Shown: positions 53,952-63,793, counted from the stretch's first letter. The stretch is 64,000 bases of DNA from an uncultured Phycisphaerales bacterium (GCA_937927975.1 CALEZT010000270.1:9967-73966), one strand, 5' to 3'. Notes: generated from the letters alone by a model not told the origin. Numbers and translations: made by a program.

Positions 53952-55985
53952 ATGAAGATCAGGTGTACAAGGGCAGTGTTGTTCTCGTGTGTTCTACTGG
54001 CCTCCTCGATGGCGTCGGCGGCGCAGTCTCCGCTTCAGGCTCCAACCTGGCCGCAGGCGTTTTCCTTAGCGGCCGGAGATCGGGCGACCTTTGCCATTCC
54101 CAACCCGGGGGCCGGGTCGGTCAAGATCACCGTCACCTGGTCCGGCAACCCGCTGACGATCTCGGTGGCCGGCTCCAACGACAAGGTCCTGATCCCGCCC
54201 GCCGCCAAGAGCGTCCCCTCCTTCAGTTTCACCATCGACGCAGCGACCGCCGGGCAGCCATCGGCATGTCCTCTCATCGTTCTGGCCCTTGAGCTGAAGG
54301 CCACCGGTGCGGCAGCCAAAGCCGCCGGCAACGTGTCGGTCGATTCGCCGGCTGTCGATATGGCTCGCCTGCAGGAGCATGCCAAGCCGCTTATGGCCCA
54401 GGCTTCCACTCGGACGCCGGCGCTGACGCAACAGCAATCGGCGGCCATGCTGCAGGCGGCCAAATCCGCCGAGGAGGCCAAGAACAAGGCTGCCGAAGCG
54501 CAGAAGGCCGCTCAGGCGAAGTCCCTGATCAGCCAGGCCAGTTCCGAAATCGCAGCCCAACAGAAGCTGCTCAAGAACATGGCCTCGCCGGGCAAGGGCC
54601 CGAAGATTGCGCCGCGGTCTCTGACAGCCGGTCCGCAGGCGAAACTGGGCGGGACTTCCCAGGCCGCCCAGTCCACCACGAGCACGGTCTCGCCAATACT
54701 CCGCTCGGTGAGTCCGGAGAGAGGACTGTGCGGCGAGCAGGTGACCCTGACGGGCGTGGGACTGACCTCGGATGCGACCGAGGTCCACTTCACGATCGCG
54801 CCCAACACGGTGGTCCAGGCGAACATCCTCGCTTTCACGAAAGCCGCCGACGGGACGGTGACGATGAGGGTGCAGGTCCCGGAAAAGGCCGGCCTGACCA
54901 GCCCCTTCGCGGGACAGGTCGTTGTCAAGGCGACCGATCGAAACCCCGTCGTGACCACCAACGCGCTGCCGTTCCACTTCACGCCGATCGTGACCCCTTC
55001 GATCGTCCTCATTCAGCCGGTGGCGGTCGTCTCGGGCGATTCCGTCGAACTGCAGGGCAATAACTTCGCCGCGGGCGACATCGTCCATTTCGTCATCCCG
55101 GGCATCGGAGACGTGGCCTGCGAGACCACAACCGTCCAGAGCACCACCCGCATGACCGCGCGCGTGCAGGCGTACACGTCCCGAGAGATCCTCAACGGCT
55201 CGGCCTACATCGTCCACAAGACGCCGACGGGTTGGGTCTGCAGCCAGAACGCGCCGATGCTTTTCAATCCCTCCGTCCCGCTGATCCAGTCGGTGCCGGA
55301 GGCCGCCGAGGCGGAGAACCCGATCCTCATCCGGGGCGTGAGCTTCGGACGCGACGCCGCCCAGTTGTCCGGGCAGGCAAGCGGTGTCAGCGCCGCCTCC
55401 GCCGGAGGCGCCGGCGGGTCGGCGAGCGGCGCCGTGTACCTGGTCGACGCGTCGGGCAAAGAATACAGGATGGAGCCTCTGTCCTGGACCGACACCCGCA
55501 TCACGGCCCGGACGCCGGCGATCACGGGATTCGTGAACCCGCAGAACTGCACCGTGTACGTGAAGACCGCCGGTGGCAAGAGCGATCCGAAACCCATGAA
55601 GCTCACGCCGGCTTGCACGACCACGCTCATGCTGTTGGGCGACATCGTTGCGAACAATGACTACGTGTTCACGAAGAAGTCCAACCCGGACTCGTTCTCC
55701 CTGGTGCCGAGCGCCGCCGCCGGGTTCTTCTTGAACGGCTATCACTATGCCGGTTGGCTCCTCGGCCACAGCGGCGACGATTTGTACTTCCTCAATCGCA
55801 AGCTGCGAAACGGCTGGGTGGTGGAATCGATCGATTTCACACAGGAGAACGCCCGCCTGGTGGAAAGTCGGATCGGCACGGATTCACCGTACATGAAGAT
55901 CCACTGGTGGTGCGACGCCCCGCTCAAGACGGCGACGTACACCGTGAAGATCTACGTTCGGGGTCCCAAGGGCACAATGTATTGA
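53952..55985 (+). CDS. Secreted IPT/TIG-domain protein
   Basis: The product has 677 residues from the ATG at 53952 (GGGAG upstream), with a signal peptide (AVLFSCVLLASSMASA). After a small beta domain is an Ala/Gln/Lys-rich, probably coiled-coil stretch (about 150-220, AAKSAEEAKNKAAEAQKAA). IPT/TIG immunoglobulin-like modules follow, marked by ILRSVSPERGLCGEQVTLTG, VLIQPVAVVSGDSVELQGNNF and IQSVPEAAEAENPILIRGVSF. The last 100 residues (FLNGYHYAGWLLG, YMKIHWWCDAP) are a separate beta domain. TIG modules are common in secreted or surface proteins. No catalytic motif is visible. Confidence 0.65.
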   Translation: MKIRCTRAVLFSCVLLASSMASAAQSPLQAPTWPQAFSLAAGDRATFAIPNPGAGSVKITVTWSGNPLTISVAGSNDKVLIPPAAKSVPSFSFTIDAATAGQPSACPLIVLALELKATGAAAKAAGNVSVDSPAVDMARLQEHAKPLMAQASTRTPALTQQQSAAMLQAAKSAEEAKNKAAEAQKAAQAKSLISQASSEIAAQQKLLKNMASPGKGPKIAPRSLTAGPQAKLGGTSQAAQSTTSTVSPILRSVSPERGLCGEQVTLTGVGLTSDATEVHFTIAPNTVVQANILAFTKAADGTVTMRVQVPEKAGLTSPFAGQVVVKATDRNPVVTTNALPFHFTPIVTPSIVLIQPVAVVSGDSVELQGNNFAAGDIVHFVIPGIGDVACETTTVQSTTRMTARVQAYTSREILNGSAYIVHKTPTGWVCSQNAPMLFNPSVPLIQSVPEAAEAENPILIRGVSFGRDAAQLSGQASGVSAASAGGAGGSASGAVYLVDASGKEYRMEPLSWTDTRITARTPAITGFVNPQNCTVYVKTAGGKSDPKPMKLTPACTTTLMLLGDIVANNDYVFTKKSNPDSFSLVPSAAAGFFLNGYHYAGWLLGHSGDDLYFLNRKLRNGWVVESIDFTQENARLVESRIGTDSPYMKIHWWCDAPLKTATYTVKIYVRGPKGTMY

Positions 55986-56052
55986 TGCCACGACGCATCG
56001 TCTTTTCTAGACCACACACAAGAAAAGCAAACCGCAACTCGGAGGATTCCGT

Positions 56053-58290
56053 ATGCAAAGACGGTGGAACACTCATCTGCCGGCGATGTTGCCCGTTTGC
56101 GCTGCTTGGCTGCTGTTCGTCGCGAGCGGCGTCTTTGCCGTTCCACCGAAGGCTTCCCGGCCGGACGTGTCCGTGCCCGGCCGGATCGGGATTCCCGCGG
56201 GCGACCTGCGAATCACCCTCCAGAACGTCAAAGGAGGCATGCGAGTCGCCGGCCTGCTCGACACAGGGACCGGCCAGGAATTGTCGGCCGCCGTGCCTTT
56301 GCCGCTGTTCTCCATGGTTCTGCGGGACGCGCAGAGCAAGGAGCAACTGACTCTGACCGCCGACTCCGGCTGGAAACACGCCCAGGCGGCCTATAGCGAG
56401 ACCAGGAACAGGCACACGCTGACGTTCCGCAATCCAACCGATGATCGGTTCGCGGGGATCGGCGTCGAGCTGACGCTCGACGTCCACGCCAGCGCAGGAG
56501 CTCTGATCTGGAACCTCAAGATCACGAATGAAAACCCGCAATGGGCCCTGTGGCGGGTCGTGTTCCCACAAGTGGCTATGCGGGATCTCGGCGAAACCGC
56601 CAGAGTGTTCGCACAAGTCACGTCAGGGGTCGAGTTGTCCGGCCTGTGGGCCAGGGCGGACAAACGCGGCGGCGCCTATCCCGGGGGCTGGACCGCCATG
56701 CAGTACATGGCCGCCTACAACGCGATCCGTGGGACCGGCCTCTACGTGGGCATGCACGACCCCTCGGGCTGTACGAAGGACCTCTTCGCGCAGGGCCTGC
56801 CCGACAAGCAGGCGGTCGCTCTGACCTTCGACCATCCCGTCCCGAACATGGGCAAGCCCGGCGTCGGATTCGAGCTGCCGGGCGTCGCGAGATGGCAACT
56901 GCTGCGAGGAGACTGGTTCGACGCCGCGATGATCTATCGGGAATGGGTCGTCAAGGAGGCGAAGTGGTGGCCCGCGCTCGGGCCCAACGGCCGGGAGGAT
57001 ACGCCCCAGTGGATGCGAGAGCTGCCCGCTTGGGTCATGGCCGGTGGACCCGCCTCCGACTGCGTGCCCAAGGTCAAGGCCTTCGCACAGGCGATCGGCC
57101 TGCCCTCCGGCTTCCACTGGTACAACTGGCACCAGATTCCCTTCGACAACGACTATCCCCACTACTTCCCGGTGAAGGATGGATTCAACGAGGGCGTCAT
57201 GAAACTGAAGGCTGCGGGCGTTTACCCCATGCCCTACATCAATGGTCGGCTCTGGGACACGCGCGACAAAGACGCTGAGGATTGGGAGTTCACCAAGACC
57301 GCCATGCCCGCCGCGACAAGAGACGAGGACGGCAAGCCCTGCACCGAGAGTTACGGCAGCAAGGAAACCGACGGCAAGGAGGTCACGCTCGCGGTAATGT
57401 GCCCCACGACAGCGCTATGGCAGAATCGGGTCCGCAACATCGTGCTTCGCCTCTTCAACGAGTACGGCGTCAGCGGAGTCTACATCGACCAGATCGCCGC
57501 CGCGGCGCCGCGACTGTGTTTTGACGCTTCTCACGGCCACGAGCTCGGCGGCGGTTCCTGGTGGACCGAGGGCTACTGGAAGATGCTCGACGCGATCCGC
57601 GCGGCCAAGCCCGCCGACCGCATGCTGACGACCGAGTGCAACGCCGAGCCGTACATCAAATGGCTCGACGGTTACCTCACTTGGCATTGGCAGAATCAGG
57701 ACATGGTCCCGGCATTCTCCGCGGTTTACGGAGGCTCCATCCAGATGTTCGGCCGGGCCTATCGCGGCGGATCGACGCAGGACCTCGCCAACCGAATGAA
57801 GGCCGGACAACAGCTCGTCTATGGCGAGCAGATCGGCTGGTTTGGCCCGGAGATCATGGAACGGGCCGACAGCGCCCCCTTCCTGCGCGACTGCATCCGA
57901 CTTCGACACTTACTGAGCGAGTACTTCTATCGAGGCCGGATGGCCCGTCCGCCGCGATTCGCAGAGCCCGTCCCGACGGTGACCGCGGACTGGCAATGGA
58001 GCGGGGAATGGCTCGTCACCACCAGCGCCGTCCTGACTGGCGCATGGCAGATCCCCCAGGACAACAAGACCATCCTGCTTTGCGCCAATGTCTCGGACAG
58101 TCCGCTCGCGTCGCGCCTGTCCGTGAATCCCAAAGACTACGGCTTGGCCGGCAGGTCGATCACGGCAACCACGATCCACCCCGACGGGACCCGAACGCCA
58201 TTGGAGATCAAGGCAATCGACCAAGCTCGGATAGAGGTCCCGGCCCGAAGCATTCTGGCCTGGGAGGTCCTGCCGGCCGGCGAGGAATAG
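56053..58290 (+). CDS. Secreted DUF6259-like glycoside hydrolase
   Basis: The product has 745 residues. The ATG lies 7 nt after GGAGG, with a signal peptide (MLPVCAAWLLFVASGVFAV). An N-terminal beta-sandwich of about 270 residues (LIWNLKITNENPQWALWRVVFP) leads into a TIM barrel: GFHWYNWHQIPFDNDYPHYFP, YPMPYINGRLWDT, YGVSGVYIDQIAAAAP and RMLTTECNAEPYIKWLDGYL. The last two contain the Asp and Glu expected for catalysis in DUF6259 / GH101-related enzymes. A C-terminal beta domain (ILLCANVSDSPL) follows. The substrate is unknown. It is 67 nt after the TIG gene and is the last plus-strand gene before the sensor-kinase block. Confidence 0.65.
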   Translation: MQRRWNTHLPAMLPVCAAWLLFVASGVFAVPPKASRPDVSVPGRIGIPAGDLRITLQNVKGGMRVAGLLDTGTGQELSAAVPLPLFSMVLRDAQSKEQLTLTADSGWKHAQAAYSETRNRHTLTFRNPTDDRFAGIGVELTLDVHASAGALIWNLKITNENPQWALWRVVFPQVAMRDLGETARVFAQVTSGVELSGLWARADKRGGAYPGGWTAMQYMAAYNAIRGTGLYVGMHDPSGCTKDLFAQGLPDKQAVALTFDHPVPNMGKPGVGFELPGVARWQLLRGDWFDAAMIYREWVVKEAKWWPALGPNGREDTPQWMRELPAWVMAGGPASDCVPKVKAFAQAIGLPSGFHWYNWHQIPFDNDYPHYFPVKDGFNEGVMKLKAAGVYPMPYINGRLWDTRDKDAEDWEFTKTAMPAATRDEDGKPCTESYGSKETDGKEVTLAVMCPTTALWQNRVRNIVLRLFNEYGVSGVYIDQIAAAAPRLCFDASHGHELGGGSWWTEGYWKMLDAIRAAKPADRMLTTECNAEPYIKWLDGYLTWHWQNQDMVPAFSAVYGGSIQMFGRAYRGGSTQDLANRMKAGQQLVYGEQIGWFGPEIMERADSAPFLRDCIRLRHLLSEYFYRGRMARPPRFAEPVPTVTADWQWSGEWLVTTSAVLTGAWQIPQDNKTILLCANVSDSPLASRLSVNPKDYGLAGRSITATTIHPDGTRTPLEIKAIDQARIEVPARSILAWEVLPAGEE

Positions 58291-58350
58291 GACTACGGCA
58301 ACTCGCCCGCGAGAAACAGACCGGCACTCTTCGCGCGAGGAAGTCAAAAA

Positions 58351-58408
58351 GTGTGCCGACGCGGCGTTTCCGATCACACGGATCGAGATCCGACCGCGCC
58401 GGCGACAC
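58351..58408. repeat. Structured intergenic hairpin repeat, copy 1
   Basis: GTGT-GCCGACGCGG pairs with CCGCGCCGGC and a GACAC tail, with one bulge and one G-T-type mismatch. An inner CGAT/ATCG stem (58371-58374 with 58382-58385) has a 7-nt loop. It is the upstream copy of a pair in the 335-nt stretch 58291-58625. Confidence 0.6.
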
Positions 58409-58510
58409 CTGTGGAGGCAAATCCCGGCCGGGCACGATGTCGTTGCGTTTCAGCACACACCGCTTTCGCTCGGCGATGCAGCAGACGCTTGCCGCTCATA
58501 CGCTCACAAA

Positions 58511-58570
58511 TTGCGCCGACGCGGTGTTTTACGATTATGCCAATCGGAAAAGTGGCCGCGCCGGCAGCAA
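58511..58570. repeat. Structured intergenic hairpin repeat, copy 2
   Basis: TTGC-GCCGACGCGG pairs with CCGCGCCGGC and an AGCAA tail, the same core as copy 1 but with the outer bases changed on both sides so pairing is kept. The inner CGAT/ATCG stem with a 7-nt loop is present (58532-58535 with 58543-58546). The rest of the stretch shows no gene. Confidence 0.6.
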
Positions 58571-58625
58571 TGTATAGGAGGCAGATTCGCGTCTGATATA
58601 ACCATGGTTATTGGCCGATCCAGTA

Positions 58626-59972
58626 CTACTTCGCCTTCACGTCATGGCAGAACAGGACGTCCTGATCTCGGATGTACAGTTTGCCGTTGGCGACGACCGG
58701 ATGCGCCCAGGCCGGCAACTTGGTCCGATCCGGCTGTTGGAAGCAGCCTCGCTCGGTGTACTGTTGCGGGTTCGGCTCGATCAGGCACACGACGCCGTCC
58801 TCCATCCGGTAGTAGAGCATTCCGTCGGCCAGCGCCAACGAACCTTTTGCGCGACGACCCACAGCGGCTCGCTGGTCCCAGAGGGTCTTGCCTGTCTTGA
58901 AGTCCAAACAGACCAGGGCGCCGCCCTCATTGCCGCCGCTGGCGCCGTAGAGACAACCGTCGAGGAGGATCATGCCGCCGTGGTGGTTCTGCATCTCCGT
59001 GGTGGCGTAGACTTCTTCGGCCTTGACGGATCCATCCGCGTTCTTACTCAGTTTGACCAAACCGCAGCCCGCGCCGTAAGCGGAGGAGGCGAACACCATC
59101 CCATCCTGGTGCAAAGCCGTCGCACAGTTGATGCCCATGCGATTGGCGGGTTTGTCGTAGCGCCAGAGGAACTTGCCGTCGGATGCAGCGACTCCGATGA
59201 GAGCTCTTGCGGTCAGTTGCACGTACTGTCGCTGCCCCTGGAAATCAATGGCGATCGGCGAGGCGTAAGCTGCCCCACCCCCGCCGCCGGGGCCGCCTGG
59301 ACCTCGTCGACCGCCGCCAGGGCCAGTCGGGGTTTCAGAAGCGCCGGCCGAACTGTCGGGCATCCTGGCCTTCCAGATCGTCTCGCCTGTCAGCTTGTTC
59401 AATGCGACCATGATCGCATCGGCTCCGCCGGGAGTAACGATGACTTTGTCGCCGTCAATGAGGGGCGATTCACGGTAGCTCCACATGGGCACGCGCCCGC
59501 CGAAATCCTCGGCCAGGCTGCGATGCCAGAGGATCTTGCCGTCGCTGACCTGCAGGCAGGCGACATTGCCCGCCAGCCCCTCGACATAGAGGCGTTCGCC
59601 ATCGACCGTCGGGGTGCATCCCGGCCCTTCTCGTCCCTGCGAAGCCCGCTGGGCAAATGCCGGTCCCAGGGGCGTCACCCAAATTTCACTGCCATCCTTC
59701 TCGGACAGGGCCCAGACGACCTCCTCCTGGCCGCGATTGCTCATGATGAAGATCCGTCCGGCGGCAACGGCCGGACCGGCGTCGCCTCCGCCGAGCTTGT
59801 CGATTCTCCAAGCCAGCGCGGGACCGCTCTCAGGCCACTGCTTGAGCAGGCCCGTATCCGCGGACTTGCCGTCGCGGTTCGCTCCGCGCCATTGCGGCCA
59901 ATCCGCGGCCAAACTGCCGCCGGCAACCACCAACAGAATTATTGTCGCAATCGTTGCCCTGCCCTTCATCAT
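58626..59972 (-). CDS. PQQ-type beta-propeller protein (BamB-like)
   Basis: The product has 448 residues with a signal peptide (TIATIILLVVAGGSLA). The chain is made of PQQ-binding-like propeller blades: DWPQWRGANRDG at the start, WALSEKDGSEIWVTPLG, LQVSDGKILWHRSLAED, LNKLTGETIWKARMP and LDFKTGKTLWDQRAAVG. A Gly-rich insert (GPGGGRRGPGGPGGGG) breaks the middle. Many planctomycete proteins of this type are secreted propellers of unknown function; no PQQ-dehydrogenase active-site residues were identified. The ATG at 59972 overlaps the kinase stop as ATGA; 59969 is a second possible start. It is probably co-transcribed with the kinase. Confidence 0.75.
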   Translation of the reverse strand: MMKGRATIATIILLVVAGGSLAADWPQWRGANRDGKSADTGLLKQWPESGPALAWRIDKLGGGDAGPAVAAGRIFIMSNRGQEEVVWALSEKDGSEIWVTPLGPAFAQRASQGREGPGCTPTVDGERLYVEGLAGNVACLQVSDGKILWHRSLAEDFGGRVPMWSYRESPLIDGDKVIVTPGGADAIMVALNKLTGETIWKARMPDSSAGASETPTGPGGGRRGPGGPGGGGGAAYASPIAIDFQGQRQYVQLTARALIGVAASDGKFLWRYDKPANRMGINCATALHQDGMVFASSAYGAGCGLVKLSKNADGSVKAEEVYATTEMQNHHGGMILLDGCLYGASGGNEGGALVCLDFKTGKTLWDQRAAVGRRAKGSLALADGMLYYRMEDGVVCLIEPNPQQYTERGCFQQPDRTKLPAWAHPVVANGKLYIRDQDVLFCHDVKAK

Positions 59973-62900
59973 TCTGCTCCTTTCATCGGGACGCCATCTT
60001 CAACCGCATCGGCGATCCAAATCTCGTGATGCCATGACCCAAACCCACGCTCGATGACCATGCATCTCATATCGGGAACCGACCAGGCGCACCAGGCAAA
60101 GGACCCGTCGAATACCTGGGCCGCCTGTCTTGCGCCCACGTCGTAGAGCCAGAGTCCTGCCTGCCAATAGCACCCGATGGCGAGTCGTTTGCCATCGGCC
60201 GACCAGGAGATGAACGACGGCCCGCCCCTGCCAAGCCCCGGCCAGGATGCCGCTTCGGATCCATCTGCCAGATCCACGATCTTGAGGGCGCCGGTCTTCT
60301 GGTCGATGAATGCGATGGATCTCTCATCCGGCGACACCACGGGAAATTGCGATTCGCATGCAAACACCTTCTTCGGGTCGGGGTTGTTGGGATCCATCGA
60401 CAGGGAGTACACCATCTTGTCCAGACGGCTGTGGTAGTAGAGCCTCCTGGAATCGCCCGACCAGTTCGGCCAGCCTCCTTTGGCCAAGAAACGCGGACGC
60501 TCGTCGCCGTCGGCTCGAATGATCCAGATCTCTTCCTGTTTCCACCGCTGAGGCTTCTCCTGCCCCGGAGACGTCAAGTCCTGCATAGACAGAAACTGTC
60601 GGTCGCGAACATAGAGAATGTGCTGTCCGTCGGGAGACCAGGCCGGGTCTTTGCCGGGCACGGTCAGGAGCCGGGTCTTGCCCGTGCCGAGATCGAGGAT
60701 CTCGATCCCGCTGGCGCCGAGCACGCCTCGACTGTACGCCAACTGCGTCCCGTCGGGCGAGAAGCTCGGATGAAACCCTTCCGGCACAACACGCCGGGCC
60801 CGCTCGGCGAGCTGATGGTATTGCCTGGCCGCGCCGTGCATGCTCTCGAAGACCTTTCCCACAGGCGGTCTGTCCTGAGGGTGCCACGTCCCTCTCGACC
60901 ACAGACTGTCGGAAACGTACTTGGCGGCCAGGGAATCGAAGTGCATCGGGTTCATCAGGCCGGACTTGAGAATGCTCTCATACTCTGTCTGCGCCTTCTC
61001 GTACTGACCCAGCGCAAGCAGCACACAGAACAGGTTGAAATGGTAGGACGAGTTGCGAGGCTGCATCTGGACACAAGCCTGCATATCAGCCAGAGCGTCA
61101 TCGTACCTGCCCATCCGAACGAGAGTTCGATGACGTTGATTGCGGAGATCCGCCAGGCGGCTGTCGTATGGCGACGTCAGATCGATCGCGCGGTTGTGGT
61201 CCGCCAAAGCCCTGCTCAACAGATCGCTGTCGTTCTGGGCCGGCGCCAGTTCACGCCGCGCGATGGCGCGAAGCGAATACCCCGTGGGGTTCCTTGGTTG
61301 GCTCCCGATCATGATGGATGCCTCTGTTTCCATGTCGCGGTATTCGCCGAGCGCCAAACAAGTCAGCGCGCGGGCCCGGCGGGCGTCGTGATTCGCCGGG
61401 TCCAGTTGCAGGGCCTCTTCAAGCCATCGGAGAGTCCCCTCGACCGTCTGCGACACGACAGCGCGCAGCAAGAAGGCCTCGGCCGTTCTCGGCAGCAGTC
61501 GTTCGCCATGCTGCAGATGAATCTCCGCCTTGTCCTTCATGTGAGGATCGCGTGCGGCGGACTCCAGGTAGATCCGTGCCAGGAGAAAATGGGCGTTGGC
61601 GGCGATTTCGGACCGTTCGTTCAAGAGCCTGAACAACTGTTCCACGCTGGCGTCGGGATTCTGCATCTCCAGCAATGCACGTGCATTCAGAAGCCCTGCC
61701 TCCGGGCCGACGAACCGGCTGGAAAGGATGGGTTTCACCTCGGCCAGCGCCCGCTCGTAGTCGCCGCTGGTGACCAGGTCCTCGACCGACGCGATCGTTC
61801 GAAGATGGTCGTTGCGAATTCGCTCAGTTCGGAAACGCAGATACGCGCCCGGGACAAGCAGCAACCCGACGACAATCACCGCGACCGCCGACCAGGTTAC
61901 GACCTTCGTGCGATTCCTCCGCAGAAACTTCTGCAAACGATAGATCGTGCCGGGCGACGACGCGGTGATCGGCTCGTTGCGCAGGTGGCGTTGGATATCC
62001 TCAGCCAGGGAATGGACCGTCTCGTAACGACGCGTCCTGTCTTTCTCCAGCGTCTTCATCACGATCCAGTCCAGATCGCCGCGCATCAGCTTGCCCAGTG
62101 CTTCCGGCGCCACGCTGCGGCGTTTGGCGACATCGGTCAGCGCCTCTCCCAGCGTGCTGACCTTGGTGGATGGGCGCGTCGGCTCCTCCTCGCGTATGAT
62201 CCGTTGCATCTCGCCGTAGCCCTTGCTCAGCAGGTACTCCGAATCGAATGGCGTCGTGCCTGCGAGCAGTTCGTAGAGCAGCACGCCCAGCGAGAAGACG
62301 TCGGTCCTCGTATCGACATCCAGCCCGCTCATCTCGGCCTGCTCAGGGCTCATATACTCCGGCGTGCCGATCATCTGGGAGTACCGCGTGAAGATCGTCT
62401 TCTCGGTCAGTCGCTGGTTCAGGGCCTTGGCGATCCCGAAATCGATCACCTTGGGGACCGGCTTGCCATCGTGCAGGGTGACCAGAATATTGGAGGGCTT
62501 GATATCCCGATGGATGATCCCGCGTTGATGGGCATGCTGGACGGCATGGCACACCGACACGAACAACTCCAGACGCTCTTGCGTCGTTAAGTTGTTCGTG
62601 TCGCAGAACTTAGTGATTGGCAGACCTCGAACCAGCTCCATCACGAAATAGGGCCGGCCCGTCTCGGTGGTCCCCGCGTCCAGAACTGTGGCGATATTGG
62701 GGTGGTCCATCATGGCCAGGGCCTGACGCTCCGCCTCGAAGCGGGCGATGACCTGCTTGGTGTCCATCCCCAGCTTGATGATCTTCAAAGCGACCCGCCG
62801 GCAGATCGGGTGCCTTTGCTCGGCCATGTAGACAGTCGCCATCCCGCCCTCCCCGATCTTCTCCAGCAGCTTGTAGCGACCGATCTCTGTACCGGTCATG

Positions 62901-63121
62901 TCCGGGACGGGGGGAGCCTCTCGGGTGGCGTCGGGGTCTCTGTCCGGCAGGTCCATGAATCCCCCCGCCTGGCTGTCCCACTTGAGCAAGGCATCGACTT
63001 GCGCCCTCAGTTCTGCTTTTCCAGCGCAGACTTCATCCAAATAGGCAGCCCGCTTCTCGGGGTCCTTCAACTCCAAAGCTCGGTGGAATAGCTCTTCTGG
63101 GTTTCTTCGTTCTGGCGCCAT
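59969..63121 (-). CDS. Giant Ser/Thr protein kinase with TPR and propeller sensor regions
   Basis: The product has 1050 residues. The kinase domain (about 82-380) has the P-loop GEGGMATVY (90-98), ALKIIK (Lys about 113), the catalytic HRDIKPSN (Asp about 206), DFG (Asp about 227) and TPEYMSPEQ. All catalytic residues are present. A transmembrane helix (about 407-428, AVAVIVVGLLLVPGAYL) separates it from an extracytoplasmic part with TPR units (about 440-770), then PD40/TolB blades (PSFSPDGTQLAYSRG, PAWSPDGQHILYVRDR, SWSADGKRLAIGCYW). It follows the ECF sigma gene by 114 nt, which is typical of planctomycetes. Confidence 0.88.
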   Translation of the reverse strand: MAPERRNPEELFHRALELKDPEKRAAYLDEVCAGKAELRAQVDALLKWDSQAGGFMDLPDRDPDATREAPPVPDMTGTEIGRYKLLEKIGEGGMATVYMAEQRHPICRRVALKIIKLGMDTKQVIARFEAERQALAMMDHPNIATVLDAGTTETGRPYFVMELVRGLPITKFCDTNNLTTQERLELFVSVCHAVQHAHQRGIIHRDIKPSNILVTLHDGKPVPKVIDFGIAKALNQRLTEKTIFTRYSQMIGTPEYMSPEQAEMSGLDVDTRTDVFSLGVLLYELLAGTTPFDSEYLLSKGYGEMQRIIREEEPTRPSTKVSTLGEALTDVAKRRSVAPEALGKLMRGDLDWIVMKTLEKDRTRRYETVHSLAEDIQRHLRNEPITASSPGTIYRLQKFLRRNRTKVVTWSAVAVIVVGLLLVPGAYLRFRTERIRNDHLRTIASVEDLVTSGDYERALAEVKPILSSRFVGPEAGLLNARALLEMQNPDASVEQLFRLLNERSEIAANAHFLLARIYLESAARDPHMKDKAEIHLQHGERLLPRTAEAFLLRAVVSQTVEGTLRWLEEALQLDPANHDARRARALTCLALGEYRDMETEASIMIGSQPRNPTGYSLRAIARRELAPAQNDSDLLSRALADHNRAIDLTSPYDSRLADLRNQRHRTLVRMGRYDDALADMQACVQMQPRNSSYHFNLFCVLLALGQYEKAQTEYESILKSGLMNPMHFDSLAAKYVSDSLWSRGTWHPQDRPPVGKVFESMHGAARQYHQLAERARRVVPEGFHPSFSPDGTQLAYSRGVLGASGIEILDLGTGKTRLLTVPGKDPAWSPDGQHILYVRDRQFLSMQDLTSPGQEKPQRWKQEEIWIIRADGDERPRFLAKGGWPNWSGDSRRLYYHSRLDKMVYSLSMDPNNPDPKKVFACESQFPVVSPDERSIAFIDQKTGALKIVDLADGSEAASWPGLGRGGPSFISWSADGKRLAIGCYWQAGLWLYDVGARQAAQVFDGSFAWCAWSVPDMRCMVIERGFGSWHHEIWIADAVEDGVPMKGAE

Positions 63122-63235
63122 AACGGACGATTCTTACCTGTTCTTGCGGTTGAAGTTCCGCACTCTACAGGATCTGCGTAGATTGACCGTGGGTTCGATC
63201 ACGATTTTACGGAAAAAATGAAAAAAAGTGCGGAA

Positions 63236-63793
63236 TCAATCCGTGGGCCAGATTCGGCCGTACAGCCAGGCCCTCGCGTAGTTCCAATGCCGTCGGGCCG
63301 TAGCGGGCGAAATGTCCAGGAGTTCGGCAGCCTGCTCGAAGCTCAAACCCGCAAAGAAACGCAATTTGACCAACTCGGCCTTGAGCGGATCGGTCTGGGA
63401 GAGCTTGGCGAGGGCCTCGTCCATGGCGATCAGGTCTTCCGGAGAATCTTCGGCCATTACGTCCGCACTCATGAAATCGACGCGGTTACGGTCTCCGCCG
63501 CGTTTCTTGCTTCCCTTCTTTCGAGCGTGTTCGACCAGGATGCGGCGCATCGCTTCAGCCGCGGCGCCAAAGAAGTAGCTCCGGCTCGGCCAATCGTCGC
63601 CCGCCGAACCAACCAGACGGAGGTATGCTTCGTGAACCAGCGCGGTCGCCTGAAGTGTGTGGCCTGGGCCTTCGTTGAGAAGCTTGCGGTCGGCCATCTG
63701 ACGGAGTTCTTCGTACACAGCCGGAAGCAGGGTATTGACGGCTTCGGGATCTCCCCGTTCAATCGCATTCAAGATCCGTGTAACGTCAGCCAT
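63236..63793 (-). CDS. ECF sigma factor (Sig-70_X6 type)
   Basis: The product has 185 residues and starts MADVTRILNAIERGDPEAVNTLL. Region 2 is LLPAVYEELRQMADRKL with HTLQATALVHEAYLRL. Region 4 is a helix-turn-helix, LVKLRFFAGLSFEQAAELLDISPATARRHWNYARAWL. Spacing and motifs fit the TIGR02999-like ECF family common in planctomycetes and acidobacteria. Such sigma factors usually sit beside a Ser/Thr kinase, as here. No anti-sigma factor gene is adjacent, so the kinase may control it. Confidence 0.85.
   Translation of the reverse strand: MADVTRILNAIERGDPEAVNTLLPAVYEELRQMADRKLLNEGPGHTLQATALVHEAYLRLVGSAGDDWPSRSYFFGAAAEAMRRILVEHARKKGSKKRGGDRNRVDFMSADVMAEDSPEDLIAMDEALAKLSQTDPLKAELVKLRFFAGLSFEQAAELLDISPATARRHWNYARAWLYGRIWPTD

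Noticed and set aside
55984..55999. Short hairpin GATGC/GCATC followed by GTCTTTT after the TIG gene as a terminator
   Set aside because: A 5-bp stem overlapping the stop codon is too weak, and the next gene starts only 67 nt on and may be co-transcribed.
60347..62590. Long plus-strand open frame opposite the Ser/Thr kinase gene (747 codons)
   Set aside because: The minus-strand kinase has all catalytic motifs in the right order, and the opposite frame shows none.
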